From the NCBI GenBank assembly GCA_018873245.2, contig JAEMBT020000008.1, positions 2,528,001 to 2,592,000 on the forward strand: a DNA stretch of 64,000 nucleotides. Direction: 5' to 3'. The DNA comes from Archegozetes longisetosus. Its lineage: Eukaryota > Arthropoda > Arachnida > Sarcoptiformes > Trhypochthoniidae. A model generated the notes under the pieces. That model ran no database searches and was not told the DNA's origin. It saw nothing but the letters and a program-made list of their open reading frames with translations. Made by a program: the position numbers and the translations under genes. Of the stretch, positions 39,401 through 52,600 are shown one piece after another. Every line of letters starts with the position of its first letter. The stretch's first letter is position 1.

Positions 39401-41191
39401 TCCTCCGATACAGTATTTTATGTTTTGATGACAGAACAGAATTTACTTCTAATATATAGACTCGAATATACTATCATTAGTAGACTAGCATTTAGATGAC
39501 TCTTACTTCCGAATCGTTAATCCTTACCCAAATTCTGTCATATCTTGAATTTTTACATTTAATTTAACTAATTCAGTCATAATATTTGCAATTTCATTCA
39601 ATATTATTTTCTTATAACTTCACTATTGACGCACAACATAAATACTTTGTGTCTTTTCATATCGATTCAGGAAGCGTTTCTATTTCAACAAAAATTTTTG
39701 TTTCAAATTCTTGAACCAATCAAGCAACTTTTCGGTATTTCACGAATATTGGAGTTTAATTTGACACATGAATATTGAGTTATATAATAGAAAAGAATAT
39801 TAATTCAAATAAATTGAGTAGTAATAAAATCCGCCTGATATTATGACAAATTGAATTTAATTAAATATATCTCTGGAATAAATTAGTTTTCTTCCAGTTT
39901 GATGCATTGAGTCTCACCATCCAGTGATGGTATTATGCGATCTGATTGAAAGAAGCTTTTAGAAACTGATTTGCATCTATTCTCTAGCTGATAGTTTAAG
40001 TTTACAAACGGGTCATGTAAAATAAGAAATCATTTCAATAGAGAACTGGTCGACACAATCAAACTATACAGTCGATCGAATTTAATAGAATAAACTGCAT
40101 TCACCACAACTTTTCATTAAAGCAAAATTTTTTCCCTAAATTCAAACAAATCCATTCAATCCAATCTTCATAAATTCTTTTATACAGTTTTTAGTTCAGT
40201 TCAAACTTTAGGTTCTCAAAAATCTTATTTGCTTTCTTGGATTCATTTCAGTTTATTTTTATGGCTAGTATTATTGAATATACTTTGATTTGATATTCGT
40301 TTGGTCTAAAAATAATGTTTTTCAAAACTTATTGCATTACAAAAATAATGAGCTCGTTAGGAATTTCAACATTTTCAAAACCATAAACCAAGTCTATCTG
40401 AAAAGGACTTTATGCCAAATATAGATTGAACGACAAAGCCAGAGGAGTCGAGAGGGCACAGGATCTTAACTTCAAGTCAAGCTTAGGTCAAGAGTGATTT
40501 CACAGAATGAGAATTCATTTTTCATAGAAAATGAAACTTACTCAAGTTATACAATTTTCTTATAACTCAATAGATTGTCAGTATTAAAGTGACAATTTGA
40601 CCTAGCTCAATTCCAACTTTGTGCTCTGACTCAAGACATTCTGGTTTCTGCATTGGCAATACAAGTTCAGACTCGTGACCCATTTTGAAGGGCCATCAAA
40701 AAGTGGATAAGCAGTAACTTTAGTAGTTGTGTCAGTTGTAATTAATTCTATCTAATGCGTAGAATGTGTATTTTGAACTAATTAGAGAGAATCCAATCTT
40801 TATTGCAGACTTAACGTTGTTTTTAATTATAAGTTTCTCACTGAAATTTATTAAAGAGATCCTACATGTGTTTTAATTTAACCAAATGGAAACCAAACAT
40901 TTATTTAATCATTTTTAAGGCTTCTCCAATTCTAAATTAAATTTTACCAAATTATAAGCTCAAACTATCTCTAATCATAATTTTAATTTACCCATTCTTT
41001 ATTCCCATATTAATCGCATCACATCTTTGCCTAATGTTATATCAAGGTTTCAGTTTTAATTAATTAGATCTTGTGTCTCAAATTCTACTAAACCTTCACT
41101 TTTCAGGTTCTTTTGTATGGATTTTGTTAGAGCCAAGCATTTATTTATTGTTTTTTGTGGTGAAGCTATACCTAAGCCCTTAAAGAATTTA

Positions 41192-41410
41192 CAGTTCAAA
41201 ATTTATTAATGGTCGATAGCAATAATGTTTGGGTGTATCCAACGGGTTATCGATATATTAATTTGAGTAGATTTAATAAGATAAAGCACATTACGTATGC
41301 ATGCATTAATGGCTAGCAATGTATGTGAGGAAATGTGCCCTAAAAGCATAGAAATGAGCTGTTCATCAAGCGCTACCCGTATCCATCGCATATTATTAAG
41401 TTTTAGGGTG
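41192..41410. mobile_element. TA-targeting TIR element, family B, copy 1
   Basis: Flanked by TA on both sides. The left end CAGTTCAAAATTTATTAAT leads to CGATAGCAA and the right end ATTATTAAGTTTTAGGGTG is its inverse. The terminal repeats resemble family A, but the interior (GTGTATCCAACGGGTTATCG and CATGCCCTAAAA-like blocks) is shared only with the copy at 49.4 kb. A 71-codon - strand ORF inside has no transposase features. Confidence 0.8.
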
Positions 41411-41717
41411 TACTTTACCATAATATAAACTTTAATAGTATAGAAACCTTTTTTTGTTCAATTCCTATTTTACTTAAATGTAGAAATGCAGTCAAATCTC
41501 ATTAAATAAAAAATTTACAAAAGTATGCGCATAAAATTGTTTAGTTTGAGAAAAGTATAAATAACTTGTTTTTGAAAAAGAGAAATCGTACTCACTTTAG
41601 ATTTTACGTCAATGATTAATGTTATGGTGTTTTTCTTACTCTTATTGTATCAGTTCTAATGATTGCTCGATAATGGTATTGAAATTTCACTGTTTTATGT
41701 TTGTTCAGTATAGTGAA

Positions 41718-41763
<46 letters not shown>
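41718..41763. repeat. (AAT)n microsatellite
   Basis: About fifteen AAT units on the + strand. Confidence 0.95.
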
Positions 41764-41767
<4 letters not shown>

Positions 41768-44486
41768 TAGTAATCATGAAAATAAGCTTCTCATACATGT
41801 TTTTATGCTTTTCTAGACTATAAGAAAAGTTTAACTTTCAATTAGATCAAAATTGAGTGAACAAATTGAAAAGAAATAAGTATTAGTATAAGAGTTTCTA
41901 ATTAGAAATATGGCAGCAATTGTTTACTCGTATTGTTTACCTCTAAACTTGAATTTACTTTTGGCTCTTATTAACACCAACATATTCAGGTATGACAAGA
42001 GAACAATTTTCTACAAATTCACAAATCTATCTGATAGTGTTTTCTATTAAAATATGAATAAATAAAAAATCAATTGTTCCTTATATTAAAAACTGGGCAT
42101 TTGCAACTGAATATTGAAGTTTTGTATTGTACCTACAAGAGTATGACTTGCTATATCACAATCTAGCTCAACAATACTTCTTAACAATCAAGTTATTTTC
42201 AAGTTGTTGGAGAACGTCTCCCTTCAGTGATTAAGAAAAAGTTCTGACAATCATTCAATCGATTAGACTATGAGCTGAAAAAAATACGGAATATAATACC
42301 CTTACAAAGAATAAGAATCAATAATATTTGAATAGAAAAGATCAATAAAATCTATTGAACATATTAACACGTTGTAGCTATGCGAAATAAATCATATTCT
42401 AATTAAGTTATACATAAATAGTTTCTCATCAAATACTTTGTGTCAAATAAATCAAATTTGATATAGTCTTAATGCATATAATTTGAATGCGAACCAATTC
42501 TGTAAATCACAACTGATAAGCGATTAATTAATAATAACCTTTTGTTTTGAGTATAATTGGAAGTTATTTTATATTCTATATATATTATGTGAAATAATAC
42601 ATTGATTGATGTGACAAACTTTAAAATAATAGTAAATTTGATATAAAAATTGAATCGTTAGGAATGTGCTCTAACGTTATGTTAACCCAATTGTGAACTA
42701 AGCAGAAAACACAAAAACTTTTGTCATTAATTCAATGCTATCAAATACTAACCAGATATCGGAGTTGACTTTCCGAACACGTCTTTCGATGTCTTCATTC
42801 TCTTACTTTGAATCGAGGCTATATGTCTCTCTTATATTTATTTGTATTCAATTGAAAGTACCAAAAAAAAAAAAAAGATTTATTTCTAAGCTTAAAAGGT
42901 CATAACAGGATACCTACATTTACTTGTGATAATAATAACATATTTTGTTTCATATCTAATTAAAATTGCAGATTCAATAGAAACAGAATGATTAGAAGCG
43001 ATATAAGAAAAGAATAAATAGAAAGAGACATAAAAGATAATATAAAATAATAAGAGAGAAAATTATAGATAATAAAAAGTAAGAGAGAAAGGCTGGTACA
43101 TATAGGGTGTGTAGTATTTCTGTCCAATTATATCCTTCTCTTATAGCAGAAGTGATGTGATGTCCCAAAGGCAACTAATCAATACTATCTATTTGCTTGA
43201 AATAATTAGTGTGTCTCTAATTTTAGGCCAGTCTTACTCTTTCCTTTTAATAACGGTATTACTGATCATTAAAATCGTCTAATATTTCCTTCTTAACTAT
43301 AACCATATAGATATATACTGTATATCACTAATACACAACTTATTATTTATAATCAATTTAAGCTCTTAAGTCTCTAAATTAGTCACTATCTTCTTCTTCT
43401 TAACATTTAAAGCATGAATTTAGTTAATGAGACCCTTTTTTGACCATCGAGAAAGACCCATAAAAGTATTTTTAACATTTAATATAATCTTTAGAAGTTA
43501 TATAGAAGATTAATGCAGTTTCATATATAATGGAGAATATTCTAGTTTTGCAGTGAAGTAAATTCACACAAGAGTAAGAATATGAGAATAACATTTATTG
43601 TGCTGTCTGTGCAGCATAGCCATTTATTTGATAGTATTTGATTGGGACATATTTATTATACTTTCGCTCTTTGTAAAAGTATGTAAGAGTATATATTTCT
43701 TCTCAGAAAAAAAGTTTATTCAACCATTAAAGCAAAATTGTATTCCCAATAAAAATAATGGACCCAACTTGCCACTGGTGCACTTCTCAACACTATACGG
43801 GCCAAAATATTACCTTATTCCTATTTCATCCATATATTCGGGCAAATCACTCTCTCTTTATATCATCTATTGCTGATTCAAATTTCATTGCCTTTACTAT
43901 CGAACAAACAATGAATAGGAATCAAAATATTTAGTAATAAATTGCTATAGAGTGGTACTAGAACTAAAGTTAACCGAAAATCAAACTTGATTTGGAGGAA
44001 TAGATGGAAGAGAAGGAGGCTTATAGACCCTTATGAGGTTGATTATATTAGATATAGAGAAGTTTTATGTGCGTTACTAAACTGCTTATTTGGGAAATGG
44101 CCATAAGCGAAAAGTAAGTGGCGATCACTGATCTATACAAAGTAACTTTAATACATCATATCTCTATATATCTGCTGTCTAACCGTAAACAAACTTTACA
44201 AACCCTCATTTTCAATGCCTTTCAACATTTTCTACTTTACTTTTATGGTATTATAAATAGAAATTATCTCAAATATTGTATGGAATAATCGAAAATTTAT
44301 AAAATCGCAAATATCAGAGAATGGTTTAAAGTAAATAGTATTGGAATTGATCTTTTCTGAAATAAAATTCCATGTCTATTTGTAATGAATATAAAGTTTA
44401 GTGAATGTGTTTAGTTGAGATAGTTTGAATGATGATTTAGTTTGCTTAATGTTTTTTGGAAGACATATGTATACTAATGTAAGTGA

Positions 44487-44558
44487 GATACTAATCAATT
44501 TAAACTAAACACATCTAATTCTGATACTAATCAATTTGAACTAAACACATCGCGATTC
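44487..44558. repeat. 36-bp tandem duplication
   Basis: Two adjacent copies starting GATACTAATCAATTTAAACT and GATACTAATCAATTTGAACT, each containing AAACACATC, differing at a few positions. Confidence 0.9.
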
Positions 44559-45628
44559 CGATCTTATGCTGTTTATCTCAAAAGATAGAAACTAATCAAT
44601 TAATTTTATTCGTCTGAAGCTGGCATTTAGTACCAGTTCTACTGACTTTGTGTACTAACAGCTAAACTATACTAAAAGTTAGATTCTTTAATGTTTGATA
44701 CTATCTTGAGATAAACATGTTTTCATACTTTCTTAACATACATTTTCTTAACAGAATTTAACTGAAAAACTTTTAGCTCAACATCCCTTTATTTCAGACC
44801 AATAACTTTCTATTTACGGCTGATAAATAGTTTAAAACATTTGGAACTATTCACATTTTTCTCAATTCTTACATCAAAAGCATTTGATTGATTTTTGTCT
44901 AACAAGTGATTTAGTTTTAGGATTTTATGTTAAAAGCAATAAACCGTTTTATTTTGCTTATACTAACTTTTAAGACTAACTTTTAAGCTGATTTTAACTG
45001 ATTATTTTTAAGACTATTTATTTATTCAATGTTAAAAACGTTTGTCATTTGCTTTGTGATCAGACAAAAACCCAAAACCATTAAAGATAAATCTGAAAAT
45101 ATAATTATATTTTTCACTACACTCTATATATTTTATAATAAAAACTCATTTTAAACACTATAATGTTATCAGCTTGAAGCTAACGCGCTCCTTTTTTCAG
45201 ATTAGATTTTCTTTTCTAACATAAACTCTTGAGATTTAATACGAAGTAAAGATAAAAGTGTCGTAATTACTAAATGTTTTCACGTGATCAATATTAATAA
45301 TAGTTGTAAAAAGGTTGCAAATCATAGCGATAAGGCATTGTATTTGATCGCGTACTCTTACAATACAGTAAGTATTTTATCAAAATAAACTAAACAAAAT
45401 TAAGAAAACACTACGTTTTTCCAACAAATTTCTTGTCTTAAATCTTAATCAATCATCAAATAACTGATCCTAAGAAAAGCCGCAAGAAATAGCTAAGCCT
45501 AAAGAAGAATTACTAATAGGTAGCATTTATAGTGATATTGGTGGTAGTTGTTTTTGTGTTGTTACGTGCTCAATGTTTTTCGTTATTTGCTCAATGTTTT
45601 ACAATAGCGTAAAGGGATTGATAAGTGA

Positions 45629-45853
45629 TTAGAGTGCGATGTGATTACCAGCAAAACGCAGGTTCAATTGTAGCGCACAATGTGTCAGCTTTTTGACCCA
45701 TTTATTCCTAACATTATGTCGAGGGCATAAGCGATAGCCCAAAACCTCGATTAACAGTTTATTACTCAAAGTAGTCGACCCGAAAACTGGGCTTCTCTGA
45801 AAGCGTTTCCGCTTTTGATGGATATTCGGTTGTGAACTGGGCTCACAACTCAT
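45629..45853 (-). CDS. candidate N-terminal exon or small ORF, GC-richer than surroundings
   Basis: An ACGAAAAATG start on the - strand opens 74 codons with good amino-acid diversity: MSCEPSSQPNIHQKRKRFQR, then SPVFGSTTLSNKLLIEVLG and a basic C-terminal part. Base composition is clearly less AT-rich, with several CpG, than the flanking 10 kb. A possible donor lies within LLIE/VLG (GAG before gttttg). There is no signal peptide and no known motif. It might be a first exon, a transposon fragment, or a chance ORF in a GC-richer patch such as a promoter. Confidence 0.3.
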   Translation of the reverse strand: MSCEPSSQPNIHQKRKRFQRSPVFGSTTLSNKLLIEVLGYRLCPRHNVRNKWVKKLTHCALQLNLRFAGNHIAL

Positions 45854-46187
45854 TTTTCGTGTGGTCGTGTGTGCGTGCCTTTCATAGAGAAAAAAAGATT
45901 TCTATTTATAAAAGTAAATCATTTTCTTCACAAAAGTAATTCCTATTATTCTTCTGCCATCAGTAAATCACTAGTTTTTCTCAAATGTTTCAAAATTATT
46001 AAATAACTTCCTTTTAGATTAAATCGTCTTACAATCAGTAAAAACCATTTCAAGTTTTATCAATGAAAACCTTAATCTTTAGAATAGGGGCGTTAATGCT
46101 TTCATTGCAAATCGGAATGTTTGAGCGTAACAAAGCTAATCAATCGGTATATCTCTCAATAGCTTCACGTAATATTGACAGGAAGGA

Positions 46188-46268
46188 CTCTCTCTCTCTC
46201 TCTCTCTCTAACAAACACACACACTCACTCGCACACATACACATACACACACACACACGCACACACAT
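46188..46268. repeat. compound (CT)n / (CA)n microsatellite
   Basis: A CT run of about ten units is followed by an imperfect CA-rich tract (ACACAC with TC and AT interruptions) on the + strand. Confidence 0.95.
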
Positions 46269-48348
46269 TGTAATTAAATCAATACCTACTTTGCTATTAT
46301 ACTTTTATTGAGAGGAAATCTGAAACAGAAAGAGAAGAAGAAATGATATGGTATTATAGACAGAACATATTACAATTATTATTAGTGAATGAGACAAGAT
46401 GTAACTGATTGTATGCATATATAATTCGAACAACAGAATGACAATATAAAAATGATCATCTCTCGTTAATTATAACAAAATCAATAGAGATCTCATTAAC
46501 GAAGCTTTAGATTTGAAGCTTTATTACTCTGCAGGTATTTGAAGCTGAAATCCTCTTTAAATTTGAGCCTACCTTTTCATGCTCTAAGGCTTTGCTATTT
46601 TCTTCTTGTTTATTATGTTCTAAGGCTAAAAAGGAAACGAATCGATTCCTGATTGAATCATTCGCTTTTCAATTTACTTTTATTCTTTCTATTCTTCTTT
46701 TCGTCTGAGAAATTAATCATAAAACTTATTTATTGATTCATTCTTCCTTCTGCAGCTCATATTCGATATTGTTACTGCTTTTTGTCAAATTCTTTGTCAA
46801 ATTCTTTATCAGCTTCTTAACAATTCTAATAATTGAATTGAATTTTGTTTGTTCTAACTCAATAAACAATAATGCTAGTTTATAGCTAGTACGAGAAGTT
46901 GATTCACAAATTTAGATCAATTTTCATGTTTATATTTTATCCTATTCTGCTTAATCCTAATGGAATAAAATAGTTAAGACTCTGGAGAATGTCATCAAGT
47001 CCTCTAATTGAATGCAATATTGGCATCAATCAAAATCTCATAAAAGAGACTTTGCCCGTAAACTTATCAAAAGTATTATTGACTTCTTGTAAATTATTTA
47101 TTCGAATCATTGGTGCATCCATATATGAGTTAGAACAAGTAGTATGATATCTTCAGATAATTTATATACATTTCATAAATTGCTAAACATTATGTCTAAG
47201 TCAATCAAATACTAGTAGATGTGATAAAACTCACTATAAATCTATATTTGTCAGTCAAAAACATTATTATTTTCTATGATAACTTTCAATTATTGAATCA
47301 CCCCTTTCTCAAATATCAATTACGTTCAATATGAAATGCATTATTATTATTATTATTACAATTCTGAAAGCACTTCACCAGTTGAGTGAGTGATCTGTAA
47401 ATAATTTACTATGAAATTGACTCACACGAGCCGTATATTCCATATGATAGTTAAATTGAAGTTTAGAAAATAATTCTCAATTTGGACGCAAACCTTCAAA
47501 TATGTGATTGTATGAAATATACAGCTATTTGATAAAGAATTTGATCTAGCTATCTGCGAAAATGATGAATTGATGCATTCCAGAGCAATCATTCATTATT
47601 TGTCAAACACATTATAAAACCATTTTTTATTTTCTATTCAACAATTTACACAATTCTTTGCCATCAAATCCATGCTGAATATTTATTAGGTCTCAAGTTC
47701 TACCAATTATTTAATTAACTTAAATTAAACTAAATATTTGGAAAACTTTTATAATTTCAATTGCATTCTATATATCCAAATTTTTAAAAGTTTCATACAA
47801 GTTTAAAAGTTTTCAAATTTCATACAAGACCGAACAAAATGAAATATTTTCATCATTTTGGTTTAATATTGGTAAAGAAGTTTGGTCATTTTATCATTAT
47901 CTATGTGACCTTCAGTTTGATGCCTGGGTTTATCGATTAGTTTGAGACATTTTTAGCATATTAAGGAAGAATAGCGTATGAAAGTCTAGAAGCAATGATT
48001 TTTTGGTGTCAAAACACATTAATTTATTCAAGTTAGTCAACTTCATACATGCTTTAGCTCATCACAGCTTTCATTACTCTTTTCATGTTATTCTAGACCA
48101 ATTTTATTCAATCAAATCTCGATCACATTACAGCTTAAGAAAAGGCAATTAAGTTTGAGAACTACTTAATCAAATTAGCCATTAATAGCAATCTTTTGAG
48201 AATACCATCAAATAAGTTAGATTTCATTATCTTATTTATATTCTTCTGATTCTAACATTCTTTTGTTAGTTAACACAGATTCACAAATTAATATTAGTTT
48301 TAATATTCCATACTTCTATTTTGTTTGATTTTTGTTCATTCAGCCTGC

Positions 48349-48563
48349 CGTTCGAGACTTAATAATCTACGATAGCAACAAGAAATGCCGTCGCTAGGTC
48401 GACTTGCCTGTCGTGCACATTAATTTGCTGGCGAATTTTATTTGTAATTTGCTTTGATTACTATATTGAGTACGAAATAAGTGTGCTCACGTCCTCTATA
48501 ATATTATGGTCTGATGGAAAGCATTCTTCTGGTTGCCATCGACGATTATTAAGTTTTGAATAT
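48349..48563. mobile_element. TA-targeting TIR element, family A, copy 3
   Basis: The left end has GACTTAATAATC then GATAGCAACAAG. The right end has CTGGTTGCCATCGACGATTAT then TAAGTTTTGA. The interior shares AATTTGCTTTGATTACT and GTCTGATGGAAAGCAT with the other family A copies. The 5' ten bases are diverged. Confidence 0.75.
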
Positions 48564-49291
48564 AAATTCAGTGCATTTGCGAACATTGAATATGGAACTA
48601 ATATTTCTTTCAACTTAGCCTATATAAGATTCACAAACATTTATATTCATGAATTTTGCATAACTAAAAGGCTAGAAATTGCAGCAAATATATCAAATTG
48701 AGTGTTAGCACTAAGAATACAATCGATTCTCAATGAAATAATTAAACAAATAAACAGGTGATTAGCTGTTTAAATAAAATGTAATCAAAAACTGATTGAA
48801 TACAAAACAAATTGATATTACTATAAAGTATAATGCTAACATAAATGTAAATGTTAGATGTAATGAAAATAGTGAAAGTAGAATAGAGAGAAAATATTAC
48901 AGAAGTAATATGAAAAATGTTGTACTCTTATTTGTTTTGCATGTTTGCCAACAGTTATTTGTCTGAAGCTTATGTGTTTTTTTTGTAAACTAATGCAAAT
49001 ATTGATCGCATTTCTTATGCATTAAGGAATCATATGGTTAGTTTTGACGAACAAGCCTGATGACTATATTTCGCATTTGGTTTATTTGACTCGAAACAAA
49101 CAAATTAAGGCTTGCTCGAAGAAAAGAAATTATCATTTATTTTCAAGAGCTTAGTTGTAAGCTCTTTATATTTTCTCGTGTGAATCAATTAACATAAGAT
49201 ACAAATGGCAATATCTAATACATTTTTGCATCTATATTAAACTTTACTAAATTCATCTCAACTAATTTATTTCTCAGAGCATGCAACATTC

Positions 49292-49322
49292 TAATTCTGA
49301 TTCTGATTCTGATTCTAATTCA
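49292..49322. repeat. 6-bp tandem repeat
   Basis: About five units of TTCTGA, with diverged ends. Confidence 0.85.
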
Positions 49323-49412
49323 AAAACTAGAAGATATTAACTGAAATCTTCCTAAAGCATCAAATGACTCTATGCTTGCTTTTCACAGTTATAGTATCCT
49401 TTATTAGTTGTA

Positions 49413-49640
49413 TAGTTGAAAACTTATTAATAGCAGATAGCAACTAGAGCAAAGTGATGCAAAAGAATGTATCCAACGGGTTATCGTTATATTTATTTGA
49501 GTAGATACAAGGAAAGCACATTATGTGTATGTATTAATAGCTAAGAGTGTATCTCAGGAAACATGCCCTAAAAACGCATAGAAACCATTTGTTCATCAGA
49601 TGCCATCAGTATCTATCACCGATTATTAAGTTTTAGGGTG
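49413..49640. mobile_element. TA-targeting TIR element, family B, copy 2
   Basis: Left TAGTTGAAAACTTATTAATA leading to AGATAGCAAC; right CCGATTATTAAGTTTTAGGGTG, with TA on both sides. Shares GTATCCAACGGGTTATCG, AAAGCACATTA and CATGCCCTAAAA blocks with the 41.2 kb copy. Confidence 0.8.
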
Positions 49641-52600
49641 TAGACTCATTCTTACTTTACACTCGAGTTCTAGTTTCTCGTCTGACATGAATCTTATTCT
49701 TTCGCGAGTGTACCATTCGACAAATGAATAGACTTTCATTTGAGTAGTAGATTAGAAAGAGATAACTCTATGAATTTTTCTGTATATTTCTTGGTTTTGT
49801 AGTAATATCCATGAAATAAGCCATAATATAATACAAGATTGAATAACACATACGGTATTGTGTGTAATGGTATTGATAAGAAGAGCGATTTTCGAACACC
49901 TAATATTACTATTAATACTATAACGCGAACGTTTTAATAAGAAAACCTTATCAATGTATTCTTTTCTTTCTCAAGTAGAGACGGAGCTTCTATTTCAAGC
50001 AGGGCTCACATACCATACTAGTTTTCATTAAATATTTCTCATTCAAACTTATTGTGTTGTAGTCTTAAATTGGGATTATTTTCACTTTATTCTGTAGCGA
50101 TTATTACAGGAAATTAAGAAAATTTCATATTGAAAAATAGAACAATTTTTGCCAAAACTTTGAACTGGGAGTGTCCAAGCACTCTTAGGCCCTACTGGCT
50201 ACAGCTCTCAAGTTTGGGTTTATCTAGTATTTGACGAAAAGAAAAAATTTGCAATATTCAATTTGACGTCTGAAATCTTAACAGATAATAAACATATTGT
50301 TTACTATCTATAATTGACAGGCATCCAAAAATAAGTATCCAAAATAATACACAACTTTCCATTTACGAAAGCTCTCTCTATATAACTTACTTTAATAAAA
50401 GTCTAAACTTGTAGTGAAAAGTAATTTATATATTTTGAAGTTTGAAAGCTTTCATGTTTATGGTGTTCGTCAGCAGATTGGTTATAAGAAAAGTTAGACG
50501 CGTTACTAGAAAATGCCATGAGATAACAACGTTTCAATACTTGTTTAATGTTTAATTATATCAATTAATGATTAATTCAAACACAACACAAATCTATTAT
50601 TAATAGCTGATAAACATGCGAATAATTGTCATTTATTTAATTAAATTTTGCTCATTATTAGATGCATTAATAATGCATTATTTTTATTTTAATTAATAAA
50701 ATTGGTCAAAAATTGTCACCAAAATATATTTAAGTTATCTTTAATAACCATAAATAGATGGATCAAAAGAACGAAATAAGAGTAACTAGTTCTGTCATAT
50801 CTTACAACTTGTACATAAGAATAGTTAGCGTTTATCAGCTAAGTCACACCAATAAGTCTTTAGGTAATGATTGGATGCTATACCAAAAGTTTTTCACCTC
50901 ATTATCACAAAGCTCTAATTTTCAGATATGTCCTCTTTGTGTGTCAGATCTATAAGTTATTATCTATTGTTGTTGTTCTTTATTCTCTACTTTCAGTTAT
51001 AGTATTATATCGATTTACAGATTCAATAACAATTCGTTTTATATGATAATAAATTCTGCTCTAATCCTAAAGCAATTTAAAACTTATCGTAAACTCTTCT
51101 TATATGAAACTCAATCATCTTTACGAAACAATTTTACTAAAAAAGGTATTTCTTATTTGGATTATTTTGTTCAAATTATAATCGCTTTATTGAGATTAAT
51201 GATTGGAAAGATTTTAGATTGTTTTAGGAGCTTCTTCGTTACATTATCTCCAACTTCAATATGTTTCTCATTGTGTTAGATACATAAAAACAAAAGTTTA
51301 CATCTGCAATACGTTACAATTAGAGCTTAGAATAGAAATATAAACTAATCCCTATATTTCTAATTAGTTTATCTCCAAAGGAGAAAAAAGATTAATTAAC
51401 TTTGCATCGTATACACAAAAAATATGAGATACCAAGAAAATTCATACAAATTTAGAATATATTTATAGGAACCACATTAACATATGACAAACTTGATCTA
51501 ATTGTATTTTGAACATTGATTAACAATAAAACTAAAAATCAAATTCTCAACAGAGCAATTTTAATTAAGATTGCATTTAACAAACACTTTGTTTGAGTGC
51601 CAACTTTAGCATTTTCATTATCTTAATAAGTAGTTTGAGCTGAACAATAGTCTATTATTTCATATTATAATCTCTGAGCTTTTGAGAAATAAGAAGTATC
51701 TAATCCTCCATGTACTTCTAGAGAAGGATTAAATTATGTCTTAGAAAGAAAAGCAATTGTTTATTGAAAAGAATTGCATTAAATTTAAGCATTAAAATGG
51801 AGTAGAAAGAGATAGAGAAAATATAATTTCAAAGGAGACCCTATGATACAATTGGAATAAAAAGCACATCAAAATTGCAACCATACATTCAACCAAATCT
51901 CATATGTAATCAACTTTTTTCATCCTAGTATAAAATCAACTTTACATAACATACATTCATCAGCAAAAAAAATTTGTTTCAACTGAATTTGGGCGGAGGT
52001 GTATTACGTAGTGGTCTTATTCTTGAGTTATAATAGATTACTTCTTCTTTAGAAAGTATGCAATTTGTACTGAACAAATTCATCCACACTATACTGTATC
52101 ACTTGCCCAATGCCAACAAAGCCTACCAAAATTATTCGCAATTCAGGTCAACTTTGTTTTATTTCTTACTACAGGGTAAATAGTGAAACCAGAATATTCC
52201 GAATCAATAGAATTTGCAAAATTTTAACAACACTCGAGGGCTCATCCAATTTGATTTGCAATGAAAACAAGTAAATTTACTCAATATATGAACATTTCCG
52301 AGGCTGACAACTCAATTTAATGTCAAACTTTACAATCATAAAAACTTCAATTTTCCATCCGTTTCATATACTTTACAACTATTAAATCTAATTGAAATCA
52401 TTTTTCAACTTATTTTCTCAATCTATCAAATTTTTGAAGATAAACTTTGAGAAATTGCAGCGGATCTACAGTGCTTTTATTACTGAAATTATTGCCAAGT
52501 CTTTGCTCAAATGTCATACTATCTAAGCATAAATTGAATAAAACAACTTGAAATTATTGATAAGCATGAAAACATCTCAATGTTTTCGGATTAATAATTC

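Noticed and set aside
41206..41421. 71-codon - strand ORF
   Set aside because: Lies entirely inside TIR element family B copy 1, with no transposase motif.
42992..43174. 60-codon - strand ORF starting at TTG, PLGHHITSAIREGYNWTE then hydrophobic
   Set aside because: The first 35 residues look protein-like, but the hydrophobic half is a purine-tract artefact and there is no ATG or splice context.
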